Positions 1 to 5,610 of a DNA stretch of 7,007 nt are shown piece by piece. The stretch comes from JBHPCZ01 sp042573625 (GTDB lineage Bacteria; Desulfobacterota; Desulfobacteria; Desulfobacterales; UBA11574). A program made the translations under genes and the position numbers. Below the pieces are notes generated by a model. It searched no databases. It was not told where the DNA came from and saw only the letters and a list, made by a program, of their open reading frames with translations. Positions within the stretch are counted from its first letter, which is position 1. Each line of letters starts with the position of its first letter. Location: the NCBI GenBank assembly GCA_042573625.1, contig JBHPCZ010000153.1:1-7007 (forward strand), read 5' to 3'.

Positions 1-52
1 CCGTGAGGGCGGACGAACCGTTGGCGCCGGAGTGGTAAGCGATATCGTTTAA
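1..52 (+). CDS. tuf: Elongation factor Tu, C-terminal end only (partial)
   Basis: Reading from base 2, the sequence encodes REGGRTVGAGVVSDIV and then TAA at 50-52. This is the highly conserved last beta strand of EF-Tu domain 3 (typical form REGGRTVGAGVV followed by a short variable tail). EF-Tu is the cytoplasmic GTPase that delivers aminoacyl-tRNA to the ribosomal A site. Only the last 16 residues are in the window; the rest lies to the left. A tuf gene directly upstream of rpsJ is the standard join between the str-type operon (rpsL-rpsG-fusA-tuf) and the S10 cluster in many bacteria. The 20-bp gap to rpsJ suggests read-through transcription. The short length is the only reason for not being fully certain. 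Confidence 0.93.
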   Translation, partial: REGGRTVGAGVVSDIV

Positions 53-72
53 TAAAGAGAAAGATTTAAGCC

Positions 73-384
73 ATGATAATGAAGACCAAAATCAGAATTA
101 GACTCAAGGCATATGATCACAAGCTTCTGGATCAATCCGCTGCAGATATTGTTGATACGACCAACAAAACAGGAGCAAAAATTGTAGGGCCCATACCGCT
201 TCCAACCCGAATCAACAAATTCTGCGTCCTGCGTTCTCCCCATATAGACAAAAAATCGCGAGAACAGTTTGAAATGAGGACACACAAACGACTTCTGGAT
301 ATCCTCGATCCGACCCAACAGACCGTGGATGCCTTGATGAAATTGGATCTTTCTCCTGGAGTGGATGTAGAGATAAAGTTGTAG
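73..384 (+). CDS. rpsJ: 30S ribosomal protein S10 (NusE)
   Basis: Encodes 103 residues, the same length as E. coli S10. S10 sits in the head of the 30S subunit and, as NusE, binds NusB in transcription antitermination complexes. Family features visible are the N-terminal strand KIRIRLKAYDHKLLD (about residues 6-20), GPIPLPT (39-45) and the S10 signature around VLRSPHIDKKSREQFE (52-67). The ATG at 73 is chosen because the purine-rich stretch AAGAGAAAG (55-63) lies at a usable distance from it. An ATG at 79 would drop only two residues and cannot be excluded. The gap from tuf is 20 bp, too short to hold a long L4-responsive leader of the E. coli S10 type, so control of this operon must differ or act from further upstream. 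Confidence 0.98.
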   Translation: MIMKTKIRIRLKAYDHKLLDQSAADIVDTTNKTGAKIVGPIPLPTRINKFCVLRSPHIDKKSREQFEMRTHKRLLDILDPTQQTVDALMKLDLSPGVDVEIKL

Positions 385-404
385 CAAAGGAATAAAATAT
401 AATC

Positions 405-1037
405 ATGTGCAGAGGATTAATAGGGAAAAAACTGGGGATGACCGGGCTGTTTACCTCTCAAGGTGAACATACGCCGGTAACAGTAGTGCAGGCCGGCCCG
501 TGCGTGGTAACCCAGATTAAGACCATTGAAACTGATGGATATAATGCGCTCCAACTCGGTTTTGGCGAAAAAAAGAAATCTCGTGTGAACAAACCGATGA
601 GCGGGCACCTGAAAAAAAGCGGGGATGTTCTGTTCGAGTTTATGCGGGAATTTCCCGTGAACAATCCGAGCGAATACAGTGTTGGCCAGACCATACCACT
701 TGATATTTTCGAAGTCGGAGATCGTGTCGATGTCACAGGCAAATCCAAAGGCCGAGGTTTCGCAGGTGTAATAAAGCGGCACGGGTTCCACGGCGGAAAG
801 AAGACCCATGGCAGCCACAGTCACAGAATTCCGGGTTCCATCGGTTGCAGTGCCACCCCGGCGAAAGTTATTAAAGGCAAAAAAATGCCGGGGCAATATG
901 GGAATAACCGGAATACGGTTCGCAATCTCGTGGTTTTCGATATCCGATCGGATGAAAATCTAATATTGATAAAAGGGTGTCTGCCGGGTCCGGTATCAGG
1001 GCTCGTCGAAATAAAAAAACCCAAATTCGAAACATAG
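405..1037 (+). CDS. rplC: 50S ribosomal protein L3
   Basis: Encodes 210 residues (209 in E. coli). L3 is an early assembly protein of the 50S subunit; it binds the 3' part of 23S rRNA, and its long extension reaches towards the peptidyl transferase centre. Family motifs are GLIGKKLGMT (residues 4-13), VDVTGKSKGRGFAGVIKRH (108-126) and HSHRIPGSIG (138-147) followed by KGKKMPGQYGN (157-167). Residue 150 is Ala (GSIGCSATP), aligning with Gln150 of E. coli L3, which PrmB methylates; that modification site is therefore absent. AAAGGA (386-391) is the probable ribosome binding site, 13 nt before the ATG. The gene lies 20 bp after rpsJ and is followed by an unusually long 81-bp gap before rplD. Confidence 0.98.
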   Translation: MCRGLIGKKLGMTGLFTSQGEHTPVTVVQAGPCVVTQIKTIETDGYNALQLGFGEKKKSRVNKPMSGHLKKSGDVLFEFMREFPVNNPSEYSVGQTIPLDIFEVGDRVDVTGKSKGRGFAGVIKRHGFHGGKKTHGSHSHRIPGSIGCSATPAKVIKGKKMPGQYGNNRNTVRNLVVFDIRSDENLILIKGCLPGPVSGLVEIKKPKFET

Positions 1038-1057
1038 GTCGCTTCATTTTGGATCCC

Positions 1058-1087
1058 TTGGCCGGATGACCTTTAAACAATTTTAAT
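1058..1087 (+). promoter_or_regulatory. Weak candidate sigma-70-like promoter upstream of rplD
   Basis: In the 81-bp gap between rplC and rplD, TTGGCC (1058-1063, 4/6 match to TTGACA) is followed after 18 nt by TTTAAT (1082-1087, 5/6 match to TATAAT). Initiation would then fall a little over 20 nt before the rplD start. Such matches arise readily by chance in AT-rich DNA, and the genes are probably read from an upstream promoter, so this is only a candidate. Confidence 0.15.
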
Positions 1088-1118
1088 TCAGTTACTTGAG
1101 AAATTACCGAGAGATAAG

Positions 1119-1742
1119 ATGGCAGTCGTAAATGTTCTAAATAGTAAAGCAGAAAAGATCTCAGAGATCGACCTTTCGGACGAAATTTTTAACGTGCCGG
1201 TGAAATCGAGTGTTCTGCACGAGGTTGTCAAAATGCAGCTGGCCAACAAACGTTCGGGCAGTGCATCCGTAAAGCGTCGCAGTGATGTCAAGGGAAGCCA
1301 AAGGAAGCTATTCAGGCAGAAAGGGACCGGCAGGGCCCGCCGTGGGAACATCAAGGATCCCCTGCTCAGAGGCGGTGGTGTTATCTTTGGTCCGGAGCCG
1401 AAGTCATATGCCTACAAAGTTCCCAAAAAGGTGAAAAGACAGGCCCTTAAAATGGCTTTGAGCAGTAAACTGCAGGAAGACAGCCTTGTTGTAGTTGACA
1501 AGCTTGAACTTGAAGAGATCAAGACCAAAAAATTCACGGAGGTCTTAGATGCATTCAGCGTAAAGAATGCGTTGATTATAACCAAAGAAAAAAATGAAAA
1601 ATTGGAGCTTTCATCCAGAAATGTTCCAGGCATAAAAGTTCTTCGAAGTGAAGGCCTGAATGTCTATGACATTCTGAAGTATAAAAGTTTAATTCTGCTT
1701 GAATCTTCGATAGAGAATATCGAAGGGAGGTTGCTGTCATGA
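1119..1742 (+). CDS. rplD: 50S ribosomal protein L4
   Basis: Encodes 207 residues (201 in E. coli). L4 binds domain I of 23S rRNA and sends a long loop into the wall of the peptide exit tunnel. That basic loop is visible at about residues 44-94, with FRQKGTGRARRGNIKDPLLRG (65-85) and GGGVIFGPEPKSY (85-97) as the diagnostic motifs. In E. coli, L4 also represses the S10 operon by binding its leader; no comparable leader is seen upstream of rpsJ here. The ATG at 1119 follows GAGAG (1109-1113) and starts the protein at MAVVNVL, in line with family N-termini. The 81-bp gap upstream is long for this operon. The stop codon overlaps the rplW start (ATGA, 1739-1742), which points to translational coupling. 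Confidence 0.97.
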   Translation: MAVVNVLNSKAEKISEIDLSDEIFNVPVKSSVLHEVVKMQLANKRSGSASVKRRSDVKGSQRKLFRQKGTGRARRGNIKDPLLRGGGVIFGPEPKSYAYKVPKKVKRQALKMALSSKLQEDSLVVVDKLELEEIKTKKFTEVLDAFSVKNALIITKEKNEKLELSSRNVPGIKVLRSEGLNVYDILKYKSLILLESSIENIEGRLLS

Positions 1743-2026
1743 TTCAATACGATGTTATTAAGCGACCCTTGATTACCGAAAAAACCAGTATTCAAAAAGA
1801 GACCTCCAATCAGCTTACATTTGAAGTGGACCCGAAAGCGAACAGGATTGAAATCAAAAGGGCTGTGGAAAATATCTTTAACGTCAATGTGGCCGGCGTC
1901 CGGACGATGCAGGTTAAAGGCAAGGTGAAACGAAGAGGCCGAATTTTAGGGAAACGCAGGGACTGGAAGAAGGCGATTGTAACATTGATGCCGGGCGAAC
2001 GAATCGATTTCTTTGATGGCGTCTAA
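1739..2026 (+). CDS. rplW: 50S ribosomal protein L23
   Basis: Encodes 95 residues (100 in E. coli). L23 lies at the polypeptide exit and is the docking site for trigger factor and the signal recognition particle. The docking glutamate region is visible as RPLITEKT (residues 9-16); Glu14 corresponds to Glu18 in E. coli L23 by my alignment. The C-terminal family motif is VKGKVKRRGRILGKRRDWKKA (about 59-79). GGAGG (1726-1730) inside the end of rplD is a strong ribosome binding site, 8 nt before the ATG. The 4-bp overlap with rplD suggests coupled translation. The gap to rplB is 22 bp. Confidence 0.97.
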   Translation: MIQYDVIKRPLITEKTSIQKETSNQLTFEVDPKANRIEIKRAVENIFNVNVAGVRTMQVKGKVKRRGRILGKRRDWKKAIVTLMPGERIDFFDGV

Positions 2027-2048
2027 AATTTTGGGAGCTTAAAGTAAA

Positions 2049-2870
2049 ATGGCTGTTAAGAAAGTAAAACCGACATCACCGGGGCGACGATCTCAGGCGT
2101 ACTCTACGTTTGAAGAGATCACTTGCACAACCCCTGAGAAGAGTCTGCTAAGGGTCGTCAAAAAATCAGGTGGGCGGAACGCACATGGACGCATTACGTG
2201 CAGACACCGCGGCGGCGGTCACAAGAAAAAATACAGGATTATCGATTTTAAAAGGGATAAGACAGGAATTTCGGCAAAGGTCGCATCGATAGAGTATGAT
2301 CCTAACCGCAGTGCCAGAATTGCGCTTTTGCATTATAAAGACGGTGAGAAACGGTACATCCTGGCACCGAATAATCTCCGTGTGGGGGATAAAATCATGT
2401 CGGGACCTGAAGCGGATATTAAACCCGGCAATTCGCTCCCGCTGAGTCATATTCCCCTTGGAACGCATATCCATAATATTGAGTTGCGTTTGGGTAAAGG
2501 TGGCCAGATTGTTCGGAGCGCCGGCACATTTGCACAGTTGATGGCCAAGGAAGATCGATATGCCATGATTAAGCTTCCATCCGGAGAAGTTCGGATGGTT
2601 CTTTTGAAATGCAGCGCCACCATAGGCCAGGTCGGAAATGTGGTTCATGAGAACATTGCCTTGGGTAAAGCTGGAAGAAAACGCTGGCTCGGTAGAAGAC
2701 CGAAGGTGAGAGGAGTTGCAATGAACCCTGTAGATCACCCAATGGGTGGCGGTGAAGGAAGATCTTCAGGTGGCCGGCATCCCTGCTCTCCTTGGGGTAT
2801 GCCAACCAAAGGATACAGAACCCGAAAGAAAGGGAAAAGTACTCGTCATATTGTTAAAAGACGAGCATAG
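2049..2870 (+). CDS. rplB: 50S ribosomal protein L2
   Basis: Encodes 273 residues, identical in length to E. coli L2. L2 is a primary 23S rRNA binder needed for subunit association and for peptidyl transferase activity. Motifs seen are GRNAHGRITCRHRGGGHKK (42-60), the OB-fold and SH3-like middle region, and the C-terminal signature AMNPVDHPMGGGEGRSSGG (224-242). His230 in DHP corresponds to the functionally important His229 of E. coli. The third residue after that His is Met-Gly-Gly where E. coli has His-Gly-Gly, a common variation. GGGAG (2033-2037) is the ribosome binding site, 11 nt upstream of the ATG. A 66-bp gap carrying a strong hairpin follows the stop codon. Confidence 0.99.
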   Translation: MAVKKVKPTSPGRRSQAYSTFEEITCTTPEKSLLRVVKKSGGRNAHGRITCRHRGGGHKKKYRIIDFKRDKTGISAKVASIEYDPNRSARIALLHYKDGEKRYILAPNNLRVGDKIMSGPEADIKPGNSLPLSHIPLGTHIHNIELRLGKGGQIVRSAGTFAQLMAKEDRYAMIKLPSGEVRMVLLKCSATIGQVGNVVHENIALGKAGRKRWLGRRPKVRGVAMNPVDHPMGGGEGRSSGGRHPCSPWGMPTKGYRTRKKGKSTRHIVKRRA

Positions 2871-2871
2871 A

Positions 2872-2895
2872 ATAAGCAAACTCTTGTTTGTTTAT
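2872..2895 (+). promoter_or_regulatory. 10-bp hairpin directly after rplB
   Basis: One base after the rplB stop, ATAAGCAAAC (2872-2881) pairs with GTTTGTTTAT (2886-2895) around the tetraloop TCTT. All ten positions pair, one of them as G-U. It is not followed by a run of T, so it is not a typical intrinsic terminator. It may protect or process the mRNA between rplB and rpsS, or tune the downstream gene. The structure is seen in the sequence; any function is inference. Confidence 0.45.
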
Positions 2896-2936
2896 GGAAT
2901 AAACCCATACTATACCACAAAATCGCAGGAGAAATC

Positions 2937-3218
2937 ATGCCACGGTCGTTGAAAAAAGGTCCGTATATTGATGCAAAGTTATTAAAAAAAATAGATGATG
3001 CTCAAAAAACCCGAAGTAGCAGGGTTATTAAAACATGGTCCCGGCGATCGACGATTGTCCCGGAGATGGTCGGCCTTACCATGGCGGTCCACAATGGAAG
3101 GAAATTTGTTCCTGTTTTTATATCAGAAGACATGGTGGGTCACAAGCTGGGTGAATTTTCACCCACGCGGACGTTTTACGGGCACGCCGGCTCTAAAAAA
3201 CTGAAAATGAATCGGTAA
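2937..3218 (+). CDS. rpsS: 30S ribosomal protein S19
   Basis: Encodes 93 residues (92 in E. coli). S19 is located in the head of the 30S subunit with S13, near the A-site finger contact. The N-terminal PRSLKKGPYID (2-12), the central TWSRRSTIVPEMVG (33-46) and the C-terminal signature HKLGEFSPTRTFYGHAG (69-85) are fully typical. AGGAG (2927-2931) lies 5 nt before the ATG, a clear ribosome binding site. The codons for residues 16-18 include a run of eight A (2984-2991), but the frame is intact on both sides. An 82-bp gap follows before rplV. Confidence 0.98.
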   Translation: MPRSLKKGPYIDAKLLKKIDDAQKTRSSRVIKTWSRRSTIVPEMVGLTMAVHNGRKFVPVFISEDMVGHKLGEFSPTRTFYGHAGSKKLKMNR

Positions 3219-3231
3219 GGCTGAGCGAAAA

Positions 3232-3261
3232 TTGAAGATGAAAAGTTTTGGAATATACAAT
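3232..3261 (+). promoter_or_regulatory. Weak candidate internal promoter upstream of rplV
   Basis: In the rpsS-rplV gap, TTGAAG (3232-3237, 4/6 to TTGACA) is followed after 18 nt by TACAAT (3256-3261, 5/6 to TATAAT); an alternative hexamer TATACA (3254-3259) overlaps it with 16-nt spacing. This is the better of the two promoter-like pairs in the window, but still a chance-level match in an AT-rich gap. Confidence 0.2.
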
Positions 3262-3300
3262 CATCAGACACAAAAGATAAATGATAAGAAGGAAAGCTAA
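3238..3300 (+). other. 20-codon open frame abutting rplV (possible leader peptide)
   Basis: ATG at 3238 opens a 20-residue frame (MKSFGIYNHQTQKINDKKES) whose TAA (3298-3300) directly touches the GTG/ATG start of rplV and is in the same frame. It fills most of the 82-bp gap and covers the rplV ribosome binding site AAGGAA, so its translation would affect rplV initiation. It has only a poor Shine-Dalgarno sequence of its own, and a frame this short is easily due to chance. Confidence 0.12.
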
Positions 3301-3303
3301 GTG

Positions 3304-3642
3304 ATGGAGGTTAGAGCTGTATTAAAATATGTCCGCATTTCTCCTCAGAAAGTTCGCAAGCTGATTGTGGCAATCAAGGGAAAGCCTGTGGAGGCTGCGC
3401 TGGATATCTTGAAATTCATGCCGCAAAAGGGATCAAATATTTTAGAAAAAATTATCCGCAGTGCCATAGCAAACGCGGATCAAAGCCCGGATATTGACGT
3501 GGATTCACTGGTCGTTCGTAATGTTTTCGCCGATCAGGGGCCCACATTGAAACGTTTCAAAGCCAGGGCACGCGGCAGGGGTACAAGAATATTGAAACGG
3601 ACCGCTCATATAACCGTTATTTTAGCCGACGAATCGGTTTAA
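3304..3642 (+). CDS. rplV: 50S ribosomal protein L22
   Basis: Encodes 112 residues from ATG 3304 (110 in E. coli). L22 contacts all six domains of 23S rRNA, and its long beta hairpin lines the exit tunnel beside L4. The N-terminal VRISPQKVRK (10-19) and the C-terminal hairpin FKARARGRGTRILKRTAHI (about 85-103) are the family markers. A GTG at 3301 immediately precedes the ATG and would add one residue. I prefer ATG 3304 because homologues begin MEVRA-like and AGGA (3290-3293) stands 10 nt away, but both starts are possible. The 15-bp gap to rpsC is short, so the two are likely translated together. Confidence 0.97.
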   Translation: MEVRAVLKYVRISPQKVRKLIVAIKGKPVEAALDILKFMPQKGSNILEKIIRSAIANADQSPDIDVDSLVVRNVFADQGPTLKRFKARARGRGTRILKRTAHITVILADESV

Positions 3643-3657
3643 AAAGGGGGTAAAAGC

Positions 3658-4311
3658 TTGGGCCAGAAAGTAAATCCAGTAGGATTGAGGTTGGGTATTG
3701 TTAAAACGTGGGAATCCCGATGGTACGCAGGGAAAAAATACGCGGATTATATTCTGGAAGATTATAATATCAGAAAATATATAAAAAAGAAGCTCTACCA
3801 TGCAGGCATTTCCAGGATCGAAATTGAAAGATCTTCGAAGCGCGTCAAACTCCGTGTTTTTACGTCCAGACCTGGAATCGTTATCGGGAAAAAGGGTTCT
3901 GAAATCGCCCAGCTCAAGAAAGAACTCGAAAAATTGGTGTCCCATGAAGTGCTTATAGATATTCAGGAAGTGAGAAAACCCGAGATAGATGCCCAACTCG
4001 TTGCAGAGAATATCGAGCTTCAGATTGTCAGAAGGGTTGCATTTCGTCGAGCCATGAAGCGGGGCATTCAATCGGCCATGCGGTTTGGTGCCGAAGGGAT
4101 TAAGGTCATCTGTTCAGGACGTCTGGGTGGCGCAGAGATGGCACGAACAGAACAGTACAGAGAGGGCCGGGTTCCATTGCATACGTTGAGAGCTGATATC
4201 GATTATGGTTTTACTGAAGCACGCACCACATATGGGATCATCGGCATAAAAGTATTCATTTTTAAAGGCGAAATCTTGAAAAAGGATCCGGTTGAAGCCG
4301 GTGTGGGTTGA
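3658..4311 (+). CDS. rpsC: 30S ribosomal protein S3, TTG start
   Basis: Encodes 217 residues, somewhat shorter than E. coli S3 (233) because the basic C-terminal tail is missing. S3 binds the 30S head at the mRNA entry site. The N-terminus GQKVNPVGLRLG (2-13) is nearly universal in S3, which fixes the start at TTG 3658; no ATG or GTG is available nearby. The KH type 2 domain shows VIGKKGSEI (75-83) with its GKKG loop at 77-80. Arg130, Arg131 and Lys134 correspond to the residues implicated in mRNA helicase activity in E. coli. The C-terminal signature SGRLGGAEMARTEQYREGRV (153-172) is intact. GGGGG (3646-3650), 7 nt upstream, serves as the ribosome binding site. The gap to rplP is 18 bp. Confidence 0.98.
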   Translation: MGQKVNPVGLRLGIVKTWESRWYAGKKYADYILEDYNIRKYIKKKLYHAGISRIEIERSSKRVKLRVFTSRPGIVIGKKGSEIAQLKKELEKLVSHEVLIDIQEVRKPEIDAQLVAENIELQIVRRVAFRRAMKRGIQSAMRFGAEGIKVICSGRLGGAEMARTEQYREGRVPLHTLRADIDYGFTEARTTYGIIGIKVFIFKGEILKKDPVEAGVG

Positions 4312-4329
4312 ATATAGGAGATAGAGAAG

Positions 4330-4743
4330 ATGTTAAGCCCCAAGAAGGTGAAATTTCGAAAACAGCAAAGAGGCAGGATGAAGGGAGTGGCACGCAGGGG
4401 CTGCAATCTGGTTTTTGGTGAATTTGCATTGCAGGCAACCGAATGCGGTGCGATATCTGCAAGACAGATAGAAGCTGCCCGTGTTGCCATGACGCGGCAT
4501 GTCAAGAGGGGCGGCAAGATCTGGATACGAATTTTCCCTGACAAGCCGATTACTAAAAAACCCGCTGAAGTCAGGATGGGAAAGGGAAAAGGCGCACCTG
4601 AAGCATGGGTCGCCGTTGTTCGTCCGGGAAAGATTCTTTACGAAATAGTAGGGGTTTCAAAGGATATGGCCAAGGAGGCGCTCCGCCTTGCCTCACACAA
4701 ACTGTCCGTAAAAACAAGATTTGTTGAGAGGAGCGATCAATAA
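4330..4743 (+). CDS. rplP: 50S ribosomal protein L16
   Basis: Encodes 137 residues (136 in E. coli). L16 is a late assembly protein that organises the A-site region of the 50S subunit next to the peptidyl transferase centre. It begins MLSPKKVKFRKQQRGR, as nearly all bacterial L16 proteins do. The signature PITKKPAEVRMGKGKG (73-88) is present; Arg82 aligns with Arg81 of E. coli, the residue hydroxylated by the oxygenase YcfD/RoxA. AGGAG (4316-4320) lies 9 nt before the ATG. The stop TAA (4741-4743) shares one base with the start of rpmC, indicating coupled translation. Confidence 0.98.
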   Translation: MLSPKKVKFRKQQRGRMKGVARRGCNLVFGEFALQATECGAISARQIEAARVAMTRHVKRGGKIWIRIFPDKPITKKPAEVRMGKGKGAPEAWVAVVRPGKILYEIVGVSKDMAKEALRLASHKLSVKTRFVERSDQ

Positions 4744-4949
4744 TGAAAGCCAGCGAAATTAGAGAGCTCAGCCCTGAAGAAACGCATCGAAAAGTCGTTG
4801 ATCTTAAAGAGGAACTCTTTAATCTGCGCTTTCAGAACGAAAGCGGTCAACTTGAGAATCCCCAGAAGTTGAAGCAAATAAAGCGCGACATTGCCAGGGT
4901 AAAAACGATTATAAAAGAAACTGAACAACAAAAACAAGAAACAGAATAA
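4743..4949 (+). CDS. rpmC: 50S ribosomal protein L29
   Basis: Encodes 68 residues (63 in E. coli). L29 is a small helical hairpin protein next to L23 at the peptide exit, where it contributes to binding of nascent-chain factors. Both helices are evident: MKASEIRELSPEE leading into KEELFNLRFQNESGQLENP (22-40), then LKQIKRDIARVKTI (43-56). The last dozen residues are a Gln/Glu/Lys-rich tail that is probably flexible. GAGAGGAG (4726-4733) inside rplP is an excellent ribosome binding site, 9 nt before the ATG. The start overlaps the rplP stop by one base. Confidence 0.97.
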   Translation: MKASEIRELSPEETHRKVVDLKEELFNLRFQNESGQLENPQKLKQIKRDIARVKTIIKETEQQKQETE

Positions 4950-4950
4950 A

Positions 4951-4964
4951 ATAGTTGCTACTAT
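4951..4964 (+). promoter_or_regulatory. Small hairpin covering the rpsQ start codon
   Basis: ATAGT (4951-4955) and ACTAT (4960-4964) are perfectly complementary around a TGCT loop, and the first two bases of the rpsQ ATG (4963-4965) lie in the 3' arm. The stem is only five pairs and AT-rich, so it is weak. Together with the lack of a Shine-Dalgarno sequence it suggests that rpsQ depends on ribosomes finishing rpmC, whose stop lies 13 bp upstream. Confidence 0.3.
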
Positions 4965-5220
4965 GAAAAATCGAGGGAAAAGAAAACAAATGATCGGGAC
5001 AGTTGTAAGTAACAAAATGGACAAGAGCATCGTTGTCCTGGTCGAGAGACTGGTTCAACATCGTCTTTATAAAAAATATGTCAGGAAACGTAGCAAGTTT
5101 TCAGCTCACGACGAAGAAAATACTTGCCAGGTTGGAGACAAGGTATTGATCACCGAATCCCGCCCCCTCAGCAGAACAAAAAAATGGCGCCTAAGGAAGA
5201 TCGTCGAAAAAGCAGTTTGA
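4963..5220 (+). CDS. rpsQ: 30S ribosomal protein S17
   Basis: Encodes 85 residues (84 in E. coli). S17 is an OB-fold protein that binds the 5' domain of 16S rRNA early in 30S assembly. Family motifs are GTVVSNKMDKSIVV (12-25) and the C-terminal VGDKVLITESRPLSRTKKW (57-75). The start at 4963 is chosen because the N-terminal RGKRK (4-8) is common in related S17 proteins and gives the usual length. A downstream ATG at 4990 would remove nine residues. No Shine-Dalgarno sequence precedes 4963 (the 13 bases after rpmC are AATAGTTGCTACT, without a purine run), which is unusual in this operon. It is the last gene of the classical S10 group; rplN follows after 21 bp. Confidence 0.96.
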   Translation: MKNRGKRKQMIGTVVSNKMDKSIVVLVERLVQHRLYKKYVRKRSKFSAHDEENTCQVGDKVLITESRPLSRTKKWRLRKIVEKAV

Positions 5221-5241
5221 TTGTAAAGGATAAAAAGGAAG

Positions 5242-5610
5242 ATGATTCAGGCAGAGTCAAGATTAACAGTGGCAGACAATTCAGGGGCTAAGGTGTTGTA
5301 TTGCATAAAGGTTCTTGGAGGCTCCCGAAGGCGATATGCAAGTATAGGAGACATTATAGTTGTCTCGGTTAAGGAAGCCATACCGAATGCCAAGGTCAAG
5401 AAGGGAGAGGTCCTGAGGGCTGTTGTGGTTCGTACCAAAAAAGAAATCAGAAGGCCGGATGGATCATATATTCGATTTGATGACAATTCCGCTGTTTTAA
5501 TCACCGGCGCCAAGGAACCCATTGGAACACGCATATTCGGCCCTGTGGCAAGGGAATTAAGAGCCAAGAGATTCATGAAAATCATTTCGCTGGCTCCGGA
5601 GGTATTATAG
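5242..5610 (+). CDS. rplN: 50S ribosomal protein L14
   Basis: Encodes 122 residues (123 in E. coli). L14 binds 23S rRNA on the subunit interface, contacts L19 and the 30S subunit, and in other bacteria is the target of the silencing factor RsfS. It starts MIQAESRLTVADNSGAK, the most conserved part of the family, and carries the basic VVRTKKEIRRPDGSYIRFDDN stretch (about 67-87) and IFGPVARELR (98-107). Two ribosome binding sites are possible: AAAGGA (5225-5230), 11 nt upstream, and AAGGAA, which lies almost against the ATG. In E. coli this gene opens the separate spc operon; here it is 21 bp from rpsQ, so the two operons look fused. A 197-bp gap follows. Confidence 0.98.
   Translation: MIQAESRLTVADNSGAKVLYCIKVLGGSRRRYASIGDIIVVSVKEAIPNAKVKKGEVLRAVVVRTKKEIRRPDGSYIRFDDNSAVLITGAKEPIGTRIFGPVARELRAKRFMKIISLAPEVL

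Noticed and set aside
53..72. Possible S10-operon leader for L4 autoregulation between tuf and rpsJ
   Set aside because: Only 20 bases separate the two genes, too short for the long structured leader known from E. coli, and no hairpin is visible.
417..896. Long open frame on the minus strand opposite rplC (and similar ones opposite rplB, rpsC, rplN and rpsJ)
   Set aside because: Each lies wholly opposite a highly conserved ribosomal protein gene and shows no recognisable domain or credible neighbour; they are antisense shadows.
2995..3204. Overlapping + strand frame inside rpsS, reachable by slippage at the A8 run (2984-2991)
   Set aside because: rpsS is complete and typical in its own frame, and the alternative product looks like out-of-frame translation. 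An A8 run alone does not support programmed frameshifting.
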